From Actinomycetes bacterium (GTDB lineage Bacteria > Actinomycetota > Acidimicrobiia > Acidimicrobiales > Ilumatobacteraceae), in the NCBI GenBank assembly GCA_027491335.1, contig JAIXWJ010000041.1:1-32574 (forward strand): a stretch of 32,574 bases of DNA, written 5' to 3'. Each line of letters opens with the position of its first letter. Positions within the stretch are counted from its first letter, which is position 1. Shown here one piece after another: positions 20,817-29,009 of this stretch. The notes under the pieces were generated by a model that was not told where the DNA came from, ran no database searches, and saw only the letters and a program-made list of their open reading frames with translations. Position numbers and translations under genes: made by a program.

Positions 20817-23089
20817 GCGTCGTCACGGGTTCGTCCACTCGATTCGGAGCGCTTGGTTCCAACGCCAACAGGCCCGATGGCAACGCGAAGGTTCAAGGTG
20901 GATTCGCGTTCTCCAGCGACATGTGGGCGGAGAACATGCTCTGGGGTGCGACCATGCGCAGCCCGCATCCGCACGCACGGCTACTGAGCATCGATGCTTC
21001 CGAAGCATGGAAGATTCCCGGCGTGGAGTGCGTGGTCACCGCCGACGACGTGCCCGGGCTGCCCAACTACGGGCTGATCATGCAGGACCAGCCGGTGTTC
21101 GCCCGCGTGGGAGACACCGTTCGTTATCTCGGAGAGCCGATCCTGGCCGTTGCGGCCGATCATCCCGAAACCTGCCGTCGTGCTCTGGCCGCGATCAAGG
21201 TTCGGTACGAAGTGCTCGAACCAGTCACCGATCCCGAACGTTGCATCGATGGAAGTGCTCCCCCGTTGCATCCCGATGGGAACGTCTTTCGTCATCAACG
21301 AATCGTCTCCGGCGATCAGACGATCATCGGCGAAATTCAGGTCGAAGGCACGTACGAAATCGGCATGCAGGACCAAGCATTCCTCGGCCTCGAAGCGGCA
21401 CTGGCCGTTCCCGACACCGGAGGGGACGGCGTCGAGCTGTACATCGCGACCCAGTGGCTTCACGAGGATCGCAAGCAGATCGCGGCCTGCCTCGGTTTGC
21501 CCGAGGAGAAGGTCCGGCTGGTTCTGGGTGGCGTGGGCGGCGCCTTCGGTGCCCGCGAGGACATCAGTCTGCAGGTGCACACGTGTCTGTTGGCCCTACG
21601 CACCGGACGTCCGGTCCGGATCTCGTACAGCCGCGAGGAGAGTTTCTTCGGACACGTTCACCGCCATCCGGCCACCATTTGGATGCGTCACCATGCCGAC
21701 GCACAGGGACGCATTTTGCGCATCGAGTCGCGGATGGTCTTCGACGGGGGCGCGTATTGCAGCACCTCGCCCGCGGTCCTCATCAACGCGATCACGCACA
21801 CGCAGGGTCCGTACAAGTGCGAGAACGCCACCGTCGACGGCTGGGCGTTGCGCACGAACAATCCGCCGTGCGGAGCCATGCGTGGTTTCGGCGTCGTGCA
21901 GGCCTGTTTCGCGCATGAAAGCCAGATGGACAAGTTGGCGGCCGCCACGGGTCTGTCACCCGTCGAAGTGCGTCTTCGCAACGCCATGGAGACCGGAGAC
22001 CGATTGATCACCGGTCAGATCATGGACAGTGTCGCACCCGTGGAGCGTTGCATCCGCGAGACCGACGCGATTCCGCTTCCGCCTCCCATGCCCATGGACG
22101 CCAACGAATTGCTGGTTCCCGGTGGCACGGGTCTGACGGCGCTTCCATCGAACATTCGGCGCGGTGTCGGCTGGGGTGTCAGCATCAAGAACCTCATGTA
22201 CTCCGAGGGTTTCGACGACTTCTCCACCGCGCGTTGTCGAATCTCCAACGGTGCGGTTCACGTGAAGTTCGCGACCGCCGAAGTGGGTCAGGGCTTCGTC
22301 ATGCTGGCTCAACAGATCGCACGCAGTGTTCTCGGGGTGGACGACGTGTATCTCGACCCCATCGACACCCAAGTCGGCTCCGCCGGGTCGACTTCGGCCA
22401 GTCGACAGACATGGATGAGCGGCGGCGCGGTCGATGCGGCCTGTCGGGCGGTGCGCGACGAGTTGCTCGATCGGGTGGCCACGGCACGAGGACTGGTCCG
22501 CCAGGAACTGCGTATCGACGGCACCGACATCGTCGACGCTCTCACCGGCACCCGCATCGCGGTCGCCGAGGTGATCGGTGATCACGAGATCGACCACACC
22601 GTCGAGTACCACCACCCCGCCACCGAGGATCTCGACGAGAACGGCCAAGGCAATTGCCACGTGGCGTTCGCGTTCGTGGCCCATCGCGCGGTGGTCGACG
22701 TGGACCCGGATCTCGGTCTCGTCAAGGTCGTTCAGATCGCCACCGCCCAGGACGTGGGTCGGGTTCTGAATCCGTTGTCGGTGCAGGGTCAGGTGGAAGG
22801 CGGCATCGCCCAAGGTCTGGGACTCGCCGTGATGGAAGAGATCATCGTGACCGATGGAAAGGTTCGTAACCCCAGTTTCACGGACTACCTGCTTCCCACG
22901 TTCCTCGACGCTCCCACGGTCGACATGGTCCTCATCGAGGAGCCGGAGCCGAAGTCGCCCCTCGGAGCCAAGGGTGTCGGTGAACCACCGTGCGTGTCGG
23001 TCACGCCCGCCATCGCGAACGCGATTCGCAACGCCATCGGACGCGAGCTCCCCCGAGTCCCCGTGCGTCCGTACGACATCTGTCTCTGA
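20813..23089 (+). CDS. Xanthine dehydrogenase-type molybdopterin subunit
   Basis: A 758-residue molybdenum subunit, the size of PucD/XdhD. Mo-cofactor blocks in order: GGVGGAFGAREDISLQVHTCLLALRTGRPVRISYSREESFFGHVHRHPATI, NNPPCGAMRGFGVVQACFAHESQMDKLA, ATAEVGQGFVMLAQQIARSVLG, TQVGSAGSTSASRQTWMSGGAVDAAC and the C-terminal KGVGEPP carrying the catalytic Glu. The subunit binds molybdopterin and hydroxylates the N-heterocyclic ring with water as oxygen source. Ring-contact residues typical of bovine XDH (Glu802 and Arg880 equivalents) cannot be confidently aligned by eye, so purine specificity is an inference. It ends three bases before the convergent sulfatase stop. Confidence 0.92.
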   Translation: MSVVTGSSTRFGALGSNANRPDGNAKVQGGFAFSSDMWAENMLWGATMRSPHPHARLLSIDASEAWKIPGVECVVTADDVPGLPNYGLIMQDQPVFARVGDTVRYLGEPILAVAADHPETCRRALAAIKVRYEVLEPVTDPERCIDGSAPPLHPDGNVFRHQRIVSGDQTIIGEIQVEGTYEIGMQDQAFLGLEAALAVPDTGGDGVELYIATQWLHEDRKQIAACLGLPEEKVRLVLGGVGGAFGAREDISLQVHTCLLALRTGRPVRISYSREESFFGHVHRHPATIWMRHHADAQGRILRIESRMVFDGGAYCSTSPAVLINAITHTQGPYKCENATVDGWALRTNNPPCGAMRGFGVVQACFAHESQMDKLAAATGLSPVEVRLRNAMETGDRLITGQIMDSVAPVERCIRETDAIPLPPPMPMDANELLVPGGTGLTALPSNIRRGVGWGVSIKNLMYSEGFDDFSTARCRISNGAVHVKFATAEVGQGFVMLAQQIARSVLGVDDVYLDPIDTQVGSAGSTSASRQTWMSGGAVDAACRAVRDELLDRVATARGLVRQELRIDGTDIVDALTGTRIAVAEVIGDHEIDHTVEYHHPATEDLDENGQGNCHVAFAFVAHRAVVDVDPDLGLVKVVQIATAQDVGRVLNPLSVQGQVEGGIAQGLGLAVMEEIIVTDGKVRNPSFTDYLLPTFLDAPTVDMVLIEEPEPKSPLGAKGVGEPPCVSVTPAIANAIRNAIGRELPRVPVRPYDICL

Positions 23090-23092
23090 TCG

Positions 23093-24667
23093 TCACAAGC
23101 CCAGTCGGACGAACAAATCGTCGGGGGCCGAAATCTCCGTCAAGGCATCTCGAAGAATGCGAATCATGCGCGTTTCCAGTTCCTCGTGTCCCTCGACGAG
23201 GGTGAGATCCTGCGTCTGATCGGAATCCTCCCGCGAATAGAGGATGTTCCGGTCCACGAGTCCGCCCATCGCCCAGAACGGCAACATGTCGCCTTCGACG
23301 AAGGGCTGACGAATGACCGGAACGTCAGACCCGGGCATCAGGTCGAGTCGGGCCCGAGCATCCGGGCGTGGGAGTCGAAGATCGGGCAACGCATGAACCG
23401 GCATCGTGCTCCAACGATTGGACCACATGCTGAGCGGGAATCCGCTCCCCACCGACCCTCTGATGTAGCAATGATCGTCGGTGACGACCTGCACCTCCCG
23501 GCCCCAATACCCCGTCAGCACGTGCTCACGAACCCTGTCGACTCGTCCCTCGATCAGGGGAACCAGCGACCGGCCATGGGTCCGGTGTTCGGGCTCCACG
23601 TCGAAGACGTCGCACAGGGTGGCATGAACGTCCACCGATGTCGTCAGGGCCGACACGCGTCGGGGTGTCGCGGAGGGCCATCGGATCATCAACGGAATGT
23701 GCCCGAGCGGATCGTGAATGGGATAGCCGGGCTTGCCCCAAACGTCGCGTTCCCCGAGATAGTGCCCGTGATCGGTGCACACGATCACCGCGGTGCGGTC
23801 CGCGGTGGGTGAAGCGTCGATCGAGTCGAGCAATCGGCCGAACCATTGATCGATCATGGAGAGCTTCGCCCCGTAGGCGGCGCGCAGAGAACGGGCCGTG
23901 GCATCGCTCACGATCCCCTTGGCCCGTCCATCGACGACGTATGGAGGCCAAATCAGACGTGGATCCTCGTCCCTCTGATACATGCTCGCCCAGGGTTCGG
24001 GTGTGTCGAACGGTTCATGGGGGTCGAACTCGTCGACGAAGAGGAACGAACGATCGTGCTTTCCCGCGTTGGCCGTCACCCACTCCGCGGCCGCCCGCAT
24101 CGTGCGGGGGCCGGGAAAGTCCGCTTCATCGCGGAACCACGTTCGGGATTCGGTGTACGCGTAGTGAACCCTCGGTGGCTCGACCGGAAGTGCCGGAGCA
24201 CCCACCCACGACGAATCCGCGACGGTCTTCCACGGGTCGTTCTCGTGTCCGCGCAGGTATTCCCATGCCGTGAAGTCGGTGTGATAATTCTCGCCACCCA
24301 CCTCGAACAGATGCGGGTGATCGGAAACCAACATCGAGGTCACTCCGGCTCGTCGCAGCGACCGGGTGATGGCGTCCTCCCACAACTCGATCGAGCCCCA
24401 TGGGCGCCATGGGAAGTCGAGAGCACCCACGAGAATGTCGTGGCGGGCGGGCATGCAGGGCAACGAGCCGGTGTGGTGGCGGTCGAAGACGATGGACGAG
24501 TCGGCGAAGCGGTCGAGGTTTGGTGTGGCGAACTCCGCGGATCCGTAGGCGCCCAACATGTGGCGATTCAGGCTGTCGAGCAGGACCACAACGACATGAT
24601 CCGGGACAACATGATCCGGCGAGGAACTTTCGGGCCGAGCGCCGGCAGCCCCGGTGACGCTGTTCAC
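23093..24667 (-). CDS. Sulfatase (Cys-type, formylglycine-dependent)
   Basis: A 524-residue arylsulfatase-like alkaline phosphatase-fold enzyme. The modification motif is Cys71 in SLPCMPARHDILVG, which fits C-x-P-x-R, so it needs a formylglycine-generating enzyme that is not in this window. VVLLDSLNRHMLGAYG supplies the metal Asp31, and CTDHGHYLGERDVWGKPGYPIHDPLGHIPLMI the Asp-His metal pair and substrate-side helix. HEPFDTPEPW follows the FVDEFDPH core. No signal peptide is seen (the N-terminus is only MNSVTGAAGARPESSSP), so it acts in the cytoplasm unless the start is misplaced. The GTG at 24667 is preceded by TAGCGT six bases upstream. A short 15-bp duplication (see repeat) gives the DHVVPDHVV string before the first strand. 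The substrate, a sulfate or phosphonate ester, is unknown. Confidence 0.88.
   Translation of the reverse strand: MNSVTGAAGARPESSSPDHVVPDHVVVVLLDSLNRHMLGAYGSAEFATPNLDRFADSSIVFDRHHTGSLPCMPARHDILVGALDFPWRPWGSIELWEDAITRSLRRAGVTSMLVSDHPHLFEVGGENYHTDFTAWEYLRGHENDPWKTVADSSWVGAPALPVEPPRVHYAYTESRTWFRDEADFPGPRTMRAAAEWVTANAGKHDRSFLFVDEFDPHEPFDTPEPWASMYQRDEDPRLIWPPYVVDGRAKGIVSDATARSLRAAYGAKLSMIDQWFGRLLDSIDASPTADRTAVIVCTDHGHYLGERDVWGKPGYPIHDPLGHIPLMIRWPSATPRRVSALTTSVDVHATLCDVFDVEPEHRTHGRSLVPLIEGRVDRVREHVLTGYWGREVQVVTDDHCYIRGSVGSGFPLSMWSNRWSTMPVHALPDLRLPRPDARARLDLMPGSDVPVIRQPFVEGDMLPFWAMGGLVDRNILYSREDSDQTQDLTLVEGHEELETRMIRILRDALTEISAPDDLFVRLGL
24594..24619. repeat. Two copies of an 11-bp unit, 15 bp apart
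   Basis: ACATGATCCGG occurs at 24594-24604 and 24609-24619, in frame with the sulfatase, giving DHV-V-P-DHV. It is probably a minor duplication at a tolerant N-terminus. Confidence 0.8.
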
Positions 24668-24729
24668 GGGACCACGCTAGATCGTCCACATGTTGCCACG
24701 GGGTACCCGTGAGACCGTACGCTGGCCCC
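24668..24729. promoter_or_regulatory. Divergent leaderless promoters with a central palindrome
   Basis: On the minus strand TAGCGT (24679-24674) precedes the sulfatase GTG by six bases; on the plus strand TACGCT (24718-24723) precedes the amidohydrolase ATG by six. CACGGG (24697-24702), GTA, CCCGTG (24706-24711) form a perfect 15-bp palindrome in between, six bases ahead of the plus-strand -10. TTGCCA at 24693-24698 could be a -35, 19 bases from TACGCT. Confidence 0.6.
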
Positions 24730-25917
24730 ATGACTTCGGATTTGGGGTACGTGCCGTTCGATTGCGACAACCACTACTACGAGGCCCTCGACGCGTTCAC
24801 GCGTCATCTCGCTCCCAAGGATGGACCGCGTTGTGTTCAGTGGGCCGAGATCGACGGTCGTAAATACCAGGTGGTCGGTGGACGCGTGAGTCGAGTCGTG
24901 ACCAATCCCACCTTCGATCCGATCGCCCCCGCCGGAGCGATGCACGACTATTTCCGGGGAAACCCCGACAAGAAGCATCCTCTCGAGTTCTTGTCGGTGC
25001 GCGAGGCGATTCGTCCCGAATATCGCGATCGCAACGCCCGTCTGTCCACGATGGATCGTCAGGGTGTCTCGAAGATCTGGCTCTTCCCCACCTTGGGAAT
25101 GCTCTACGAAGAAATCCTGAAGCACGATCCCGAGGGTGTGGGGATCATGTTCACCGCGTTCAATCGCTGGTTGGAAGAGGACTGGGGATTCGACTTCGCG
25201 GACCGCATCTTCGCCGGTCCCTACATCTCGCTCGCCTCCGTCGATTGGGCCTGTCGTGAACTCGACTGGGCACTCGACAAGGGCGCCCGGGTCATCGTGA
25301 TGCGTCCCGCTGCCCCCACCACCGAGAACGGACAGCGCTCACCATTCGACGAGATGTACGACCCGTTCTGGGCGCGCGTCAACGAGGCCGGAATCACGAC
25401 CGTGATCCACGCCGGCGACAGTGGTTACAGCTCGAACGGCTACGCCAACGACGCTTTCTCGGCTCAGTTTTCCGGCGGTGGCTGGAAGCCATCGATCAAG
25501 AGTTTCGCGATCGAGCGGGCCGCACAGGATTTCATCATTACCTCCGTTTTCGAAAAGCTCTTCGATCGTTTCCCGAACGTGCGAATGGCGTCGGTCGAGA
25601 ATGGTTCGGAGTTCCTCGGCGACGCCTGCAACAAGCTCACCTCGACTGCGAAGAAGATGCCCGGTTACTTCTCCGACGACCCCGTCGAGACGTTGCGGGC
25701 GAACTGGTGGATCAACCCCTTCTGGGAGGACGACGTGCACGAGGTCGCCCGCATCATGGGCACCGACCGCGTTCTGTTCGGCTCCGACTGGCCCCACATC
25801 GAGGGAATGCCCGACCCGTTGAATTACCTGCCCGAGTTGAAGGCTTTCTCGGACGAGGACCAACGGCGGATTCTCCTCGACAACGTCACCGAACTGAACA
25901 CCCCGCAGCCTCTCTGA
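24730..25917 (+). CDS. Amidohydrolase family 2 (ACMSD-like TIM barrel) protein
   Basis: A 395-residue metal-dependent hydrolase or decarboxylase. The N-terminal FDCDNHYYEALDAFTRHL carries an Asp-x-His metal pair in the form D-N-H; VIHAGDSGYSSNGY in the middle supplies the next His, and FGSDWPHIEGMPDPLNYL near the C-terminus is the family Asp with the SDWPH signature. Related members open rings or decarboxylate (ACMSD, gamma-resorcylate decarboxylase) and several actinomycete homologues are linked to aromatic or polyketide catabolism. The ATG at 24730 has a leaderless -10 six bases upstream; the frame is open to an in-frame GTG at 24709, inside the palindrome, which I reject. It is divergent from the sulfatase. 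The gene ends 14 bases before the convergent carboxyltransferase stop. Confidence 0.88.
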   Translation: MTSDLGYVPFDCDNHYYEALDAFTRHLAPKDGPRCVQWAEIDGRKYQVVGGRVSRVVTNPTFDPIAPAGAMHDYFRGNPDKKHPLEFLSVREAIRPEYRDRNARLSTMDRQGVSKIWLFPTLGMLYEEILKHDPEGVGIMFTAFNRWLEEDWGFDFADRIFAGPYISLASVDWACRELDWALDKGARVIVMRPAAPTTENGQRSPFDEMYDPFWARVNEAGITTVIHAGDSGYSSNGYANDAFSAQFSGGGWKPSIKSFAIERAAQDFIITSVFEKLFDRFPNVRMASVENGSEFLGDACNKLTSTAKKMPGYFSDDPVETLRANWWINPFWEDDVHEVARIMGTDRVLFGSDWPHIEGMPDPLNYLPELKAFSDEDQRRILLDNVTELNTPQPL

Positions 25918-25931
25918 ATTCTTTGCGCTGA

Positions 25932-27749
25932 TCACCAGGTGTCGACGATGTGTCGACGCTCGGTGCGGTCGACCGGGGGTGCCGAATCCAGGATCGCGGT
26001 CAGCCATCGTCTGGTCTCGGCCGGGTCGATCACGTCGTCGATCTCGAAGTGACCGGCCACGGAAACGGCCTTGCCCACTTCGTACATGCGCGCCACCATC
26101 GTTTCGAAGGTTCGCTCGCGCTCGACGTCGTCTTCGATGGCCTCCAATTCGCGTCGGTAGCCCAATCGGACCGCACCCTCCAATCCCATGCCGCCGAACT
26201 CCCCCGTCGGCCACGCGACGCAGGACAACGGCGCCTTGGTGGAGCCTCCCATCATCGCCTGCGCGCCCAGCCCGTAACTCTTGCGCAGAACGATCGACAT
26301 CATGGGAATGTCGAGGTTCACGCCGGTCACGAACAGACGGCTGCAATGTCGAACGAGCGCCGTGGCTTCGACGGCGGGCCCAACCATCATTCCGGGGGTG
26401 TCCACCAGCGTGATCAACGGCAATCCGTGCGCGTTGCACAACTGCATGAATCGCGCCGCCTTGTCCGCACCATCGCTGTCGATCGCGCCCCCGAGATGTT
26501 TCGGGTTGTTCGCGATCACGCCCACGGGTCGGCCCTCCACGCGAGCCAGAGCGGTGACCATTCCCTTGCCGAAGTCTCGGCGAAGTTCCAGAACACTGTC
26601 CTCATCGAACAAGGCATCGATCACCGTGCGCACGTCGTACGCCTTCAAACGATTCTCGGGCACCAAGTTCCGTAGAGCGAGTTGATCGGACACTCGTGAC
26701 GACGACGTCCGACCCTGGAAAAAAGCCAGGTACTTCTTCGCCAGGCGCACCGCGTCCTCGTCGTCGATCGCCACCAGATCCACCACGCCGTTGGCGGTCT
26801 GCACCGCGAGAGGGCCGATCTCTTCGGGCCGATGAACGCCGAGTCCGCCTCCCTCGATCATCGCGGGGCCACCCATGCCGATGTTCGAGCCCTCGCAGGC
26901 GATCACCACGTCGCAACATCCGAGAATCGCCGCGTTGCCCGCGAAGCAATACCCGCCAGTGATCCCGACCAAGGGAACCCTGCCCGACAGGCGGGCGAAA
27001 TCATGGAAGGCCCAACAATCGAGTCCCGACACCCCGAGACCGTCGGTGTCCCCCGGTCGACCTCCGCCACCCTCGGCGAAGAACACGACCGGCACTCGCA
27101 ACCGTTCGATCACATCGAAGAGTCGGTCCTTCTTGCGGTGGTTCTGCTGACCTTGGGTCCCGGCCATCACCGCGTAGTCGTACGACATCACGGCGACGCG
27201 GTTGGCCCGATCATCGAACAGTTCACCGTTCACCGAGGCCAGACCGGCCACGAGACCGTCGGACTGAGTTCGAGCGATCAGGTCGTCGACGCTTCGACGA
27301 CGGCGTTGCGCCGCCAGAACCAATGGGCCGTATTCGACGAATGTTCCATCGTCGACCAGATCCGAAATGTTCTCTCGTGCGGTTCGACGACCGAGAGAAT
27401 GCCGACGCGCGGTCGATTCCGCACGAGCGCCATCCGAGCCGAGCAGGCGACGATCGAGAACCTCGCGAAGATCGGAGCGTTCGACGGTCGAAAGCTCGTC
27501 TTGTTCCGGGGTGTCGGTAGGTGCCGACGAGACGATCGACGCGACGGCCAGCAGCGCGCCCTCGTGGACGGTGTCACCCGGGAACACATGCGTCGATTCA
27601 ACGACGACATCGAAGTCGCACATCACGTCGTGCTGCATCTTCATCGATTCGATGATGACGATCGCGCGACCAGCTCTCACGAGCGTGCCGACATCGGCCA
27701 CCGCGACCACCGTTCCCGACAAGGGAGCGGAGACACGATGCTGGTTCAT
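25932..27749 (-). CDS. Biotinyl domain fused to a carboxyltransferase (acyl-CoA carboxylase type)
   Basis: A 605-residue two-part protein. Residues 5-70 form a biotinyl domain (VSAPLSGTVVAVADVG, with ESMKMQHDV holding the biotin Lys37 in the canonical E-x-MKM context). Residues about 125-600 form an acyl-CoA carboxyltransferase: SYDYAVMAGTQGQQNHRKKDRLFDVIERLRVPVVFFAEGGGGRPGD, GGYCFAGNAAILGCCDVVIACEGSNIGMGGPAMIEGGGLG, and LITLVDTPGMMVGPAVEATALVRHCSRL. The order biotinyl then carboxyltransferase is unusual; most such enzymes carry biotin with the biotin carboxylase. No biotin carboxylase is in the window, so it must come from elsewhere. The ATG at 27749 is seven bases after the P450 stop; an in-frame ATG at 27788 would overlap the P450 gene. 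It ends the five-gene minus-strand operon. Confidence 0.88.
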   Translation of the reverse strand: MNQHRVSAPLSGTVVAVADVGTLVRAGRAIVIIESMKMQHDVMCDFDVVVESTHVFPGDTVHEGALLAVASIVSSAPTDTPEQDELSTVERSDLREVLDRRLLGSDGARAESTARRHSLGRRTARENISDLVDDGTFVEYGPLVLAAQRRRRSVDDLIARTQSDGLVAGLASVNGELFDDRANRVAVMSYDYAVMAGTQGQQNHRKKDRLFDVIERLRVPVVFFAEGGGGRPGDTDGLGVSGLDCWAFHDFARLSGRVPLVGITGGYCFAGNAAILGCCDVVIACEGSNIGMGGPAMIEGGGLGVHRPEEIGPLAVQTANGVVDLVAIDDEDAVRLAKKYLAFFQGRTSSSRVSDQLALRNLVPENRLKAYDVRTVIDALFDEDSVLELRRDFGKGMVTALARVEGRPVGVIANNPKHLGGAIDSDGADKAARFMQLCNAHGLPLITLVDTPGMMVGPAVEATALVRHCSRLFVTGVNLDIPMMSIVLRKSYGLGAQAMMGGSTKAPLSCVAWPTGEFGGMGLEGAVRLGYRRELEAIEDDVERERTFETMVARMYEVGKAVSVAGHFEIDDVIDPAETRRWLTAILDSAPPVDRTERRHIVDTW

Positions 27750-27756
27750 CACGGTG

Positions 27757-28968
27757 TCAGAAGGTGACCACTGCGCTTCGTGGACCACGAACCTGACCGC
27801 CGGCCCACGTCACGGCGGACGGGTCGAGCAGTTCGAACTCGGGGATACGAGCGAGCCAGGCTTCGATGGAAACACGCAACTCCATCCGGGCCAGGTTCGA
27901 TCCGGCACACCGATGGATCCCCGCCCCGAACGCCACGTGTCGGTTGATCGCCCGATCGAGGATGACCTCGTCCGGCCGGTCGAACACCTCGGGATCGCGA
28001 TTGGCACCCGGAAAGTTCATCAGAACTCTCTCGCCGGCTTTCATCGGGCAACCCTTGTACTCCACGTCCTCCAACAGACGACGAGCCATCGTGACCGGCG
28101 AATAGGCCCTCAAGAATTCCTCGATGGCGGTGGGCATCAACTCGGGCTCGGCCACGAGACGTCGACGATCCTCGGGATGGGCCGCCAGATGCCAAATGGA
28201 CGACCCGATCGCGGACCAGGTTGTGTCGACCCCGGCGATCAGCATCAACGCGCACATGCCGATGATGATCGAGTCCTCGATCGGCTCTCCGTCGATACGG
28301 GTGTGCAACAACTCGGAGATGAGATCGTCACCCGGATTCTCCCGCCGTTCCGCCAACGCGTCGATGAAGAACTGGATCACGCCCATGGTGCCGCGTTGAC
28401 GCCGCTCGGCGTCGTACGCGAATTCGAGAACATCGCGCACCCAACCGGTGAAGGTGTCACTCATGTCGGTCGGCACGCCGAGAATGTGCGCGATAACGCG
28501 CACCGGAATCTGTTGGGCGTAGTCGGCCGCCAAATCCGCGCGACCGGTCGCGATGAATCCGTCGATGAGACGGTTGCACAGCTCTCGCGTCATCGGCTCG
28601 TACGAAGCGCTCTTCTGTGGGGACATCCACGGAAGAATCAAGCGCCGCGTCCACGTGTGCAGCGGAGGGTCCGCCGATATCGGAGGAACACCGTAAGGAA
28701 GCAACTGCGGAGGTCCGGCGTTGGGGTCATTGGTGGTGGGCGGGATGACCGCGATGCCACCACCGGACGGGAAGGTCTCGATGTCGCGCGCGATGTTGGT
28801 GACGTCCTCGTACGTGGTGGGAAGCCATGAGCCACCCCACCGCGTTGTGTGAGCGATGGGGCATGATTCTCGAAGGGTGTCCCAGATCCGGAACGGATCG
28901 TTGACGTACCGCGGATCGAAGATGTCGTAATCCGTGGCCCAGTCGATGATGTCCTGTGCGTCGCTCAT
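27757..28968 (-). CDS. Cytochrome P450
   Basis: A 403-residue bacterial class I P450. Oxygen-activating I-helix LIAGVDTTWSAIGSS (AGVDTT at 245-250), the K-helix ExxR as Glu284-Arg287 (EEFLRAYSP), and the haem ligand Cys354 in FGAGIHRCAGSNLARMELR are all intact. ISADPPLHTWTRRL is the C-helix region. It would hydroxylate a hydrophobic substrate using electrons from a ferredoxin and reductase not found here. The start is the ATG at 28968 with a good GGAGG ribosome site (28978-28974) five bases away; an open frame further upstream to 29223 runs into the LLM gene and has no P450 sequence. It is the fourth gene of the 31817-25932 operon, and a GTGAGAC/GTCTCAC inverted repeat lies just upstream. Confidence 0.95.
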   Translation of the reverse strand: MSDAQDIIDWATDYDIFDPRYVNDPFRIWDTLRESCPIAHTTRWGGSWLPTTYEDVTNIARDIETFPSGGGIAVIPPTTNDPNAGPPQLLPYGVPPISADPPLHTWTRRLILPWMSPQKSASYEPMTRELCNRLIDGFIATGRADLAADYAQQIPVRVIAHILGVPTDMSDTFTGWVRDVLEFAYDAERRQRGTMGVIQFFIDALAERRENPGDDLISELLHTRIDGEPIEDSIIIGMCALMLIAGVDTTWSAIGSSIWHLAAHPEDRRRLVAEPELMPTAIEEFLRAYSPVTMARRLLEDVEYKGCPMKAGERVLMNFPGANRDPEVFDRPDEVILDRAINRHVAFGAGIHRCAGSNLARMELRVSIEAWLARIPEFELLDPSAVTWAGGQVRGPRSAVVTF

Positions 28969-28980
28969 GTCGACCTCCGC

Positions 28981-29009
28981 GTGAGACGTTAGCAGAGGTT
29001 TTGTCTCAC
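28981..29009. promoter_or_regulatory. Inverted repeat between the LLM gene and the P450 gene
   Basis: GTGAGAC (28981-28987) and GTCTCAC (29003-29009) are perfect inverted arms 15 bases apart, spanning the LLM stop codon and lying just ahead of the P450 ribosome site. On the minus strand TAACGT within the loop could be a -10, so an internal promoter for the P450 gene with an operator, or an intergenic RNA hairpin, are both possible. Confidence 0.4.

Noticed and set aside
27367..28830. A 487-codon plus-strand frame opposite the P450 and carboxyltransferase genes
   Set aside because: It is antisense to the P450 haem and I-helix motifs and to the biotinyl domain, and has no family sequence of its own.
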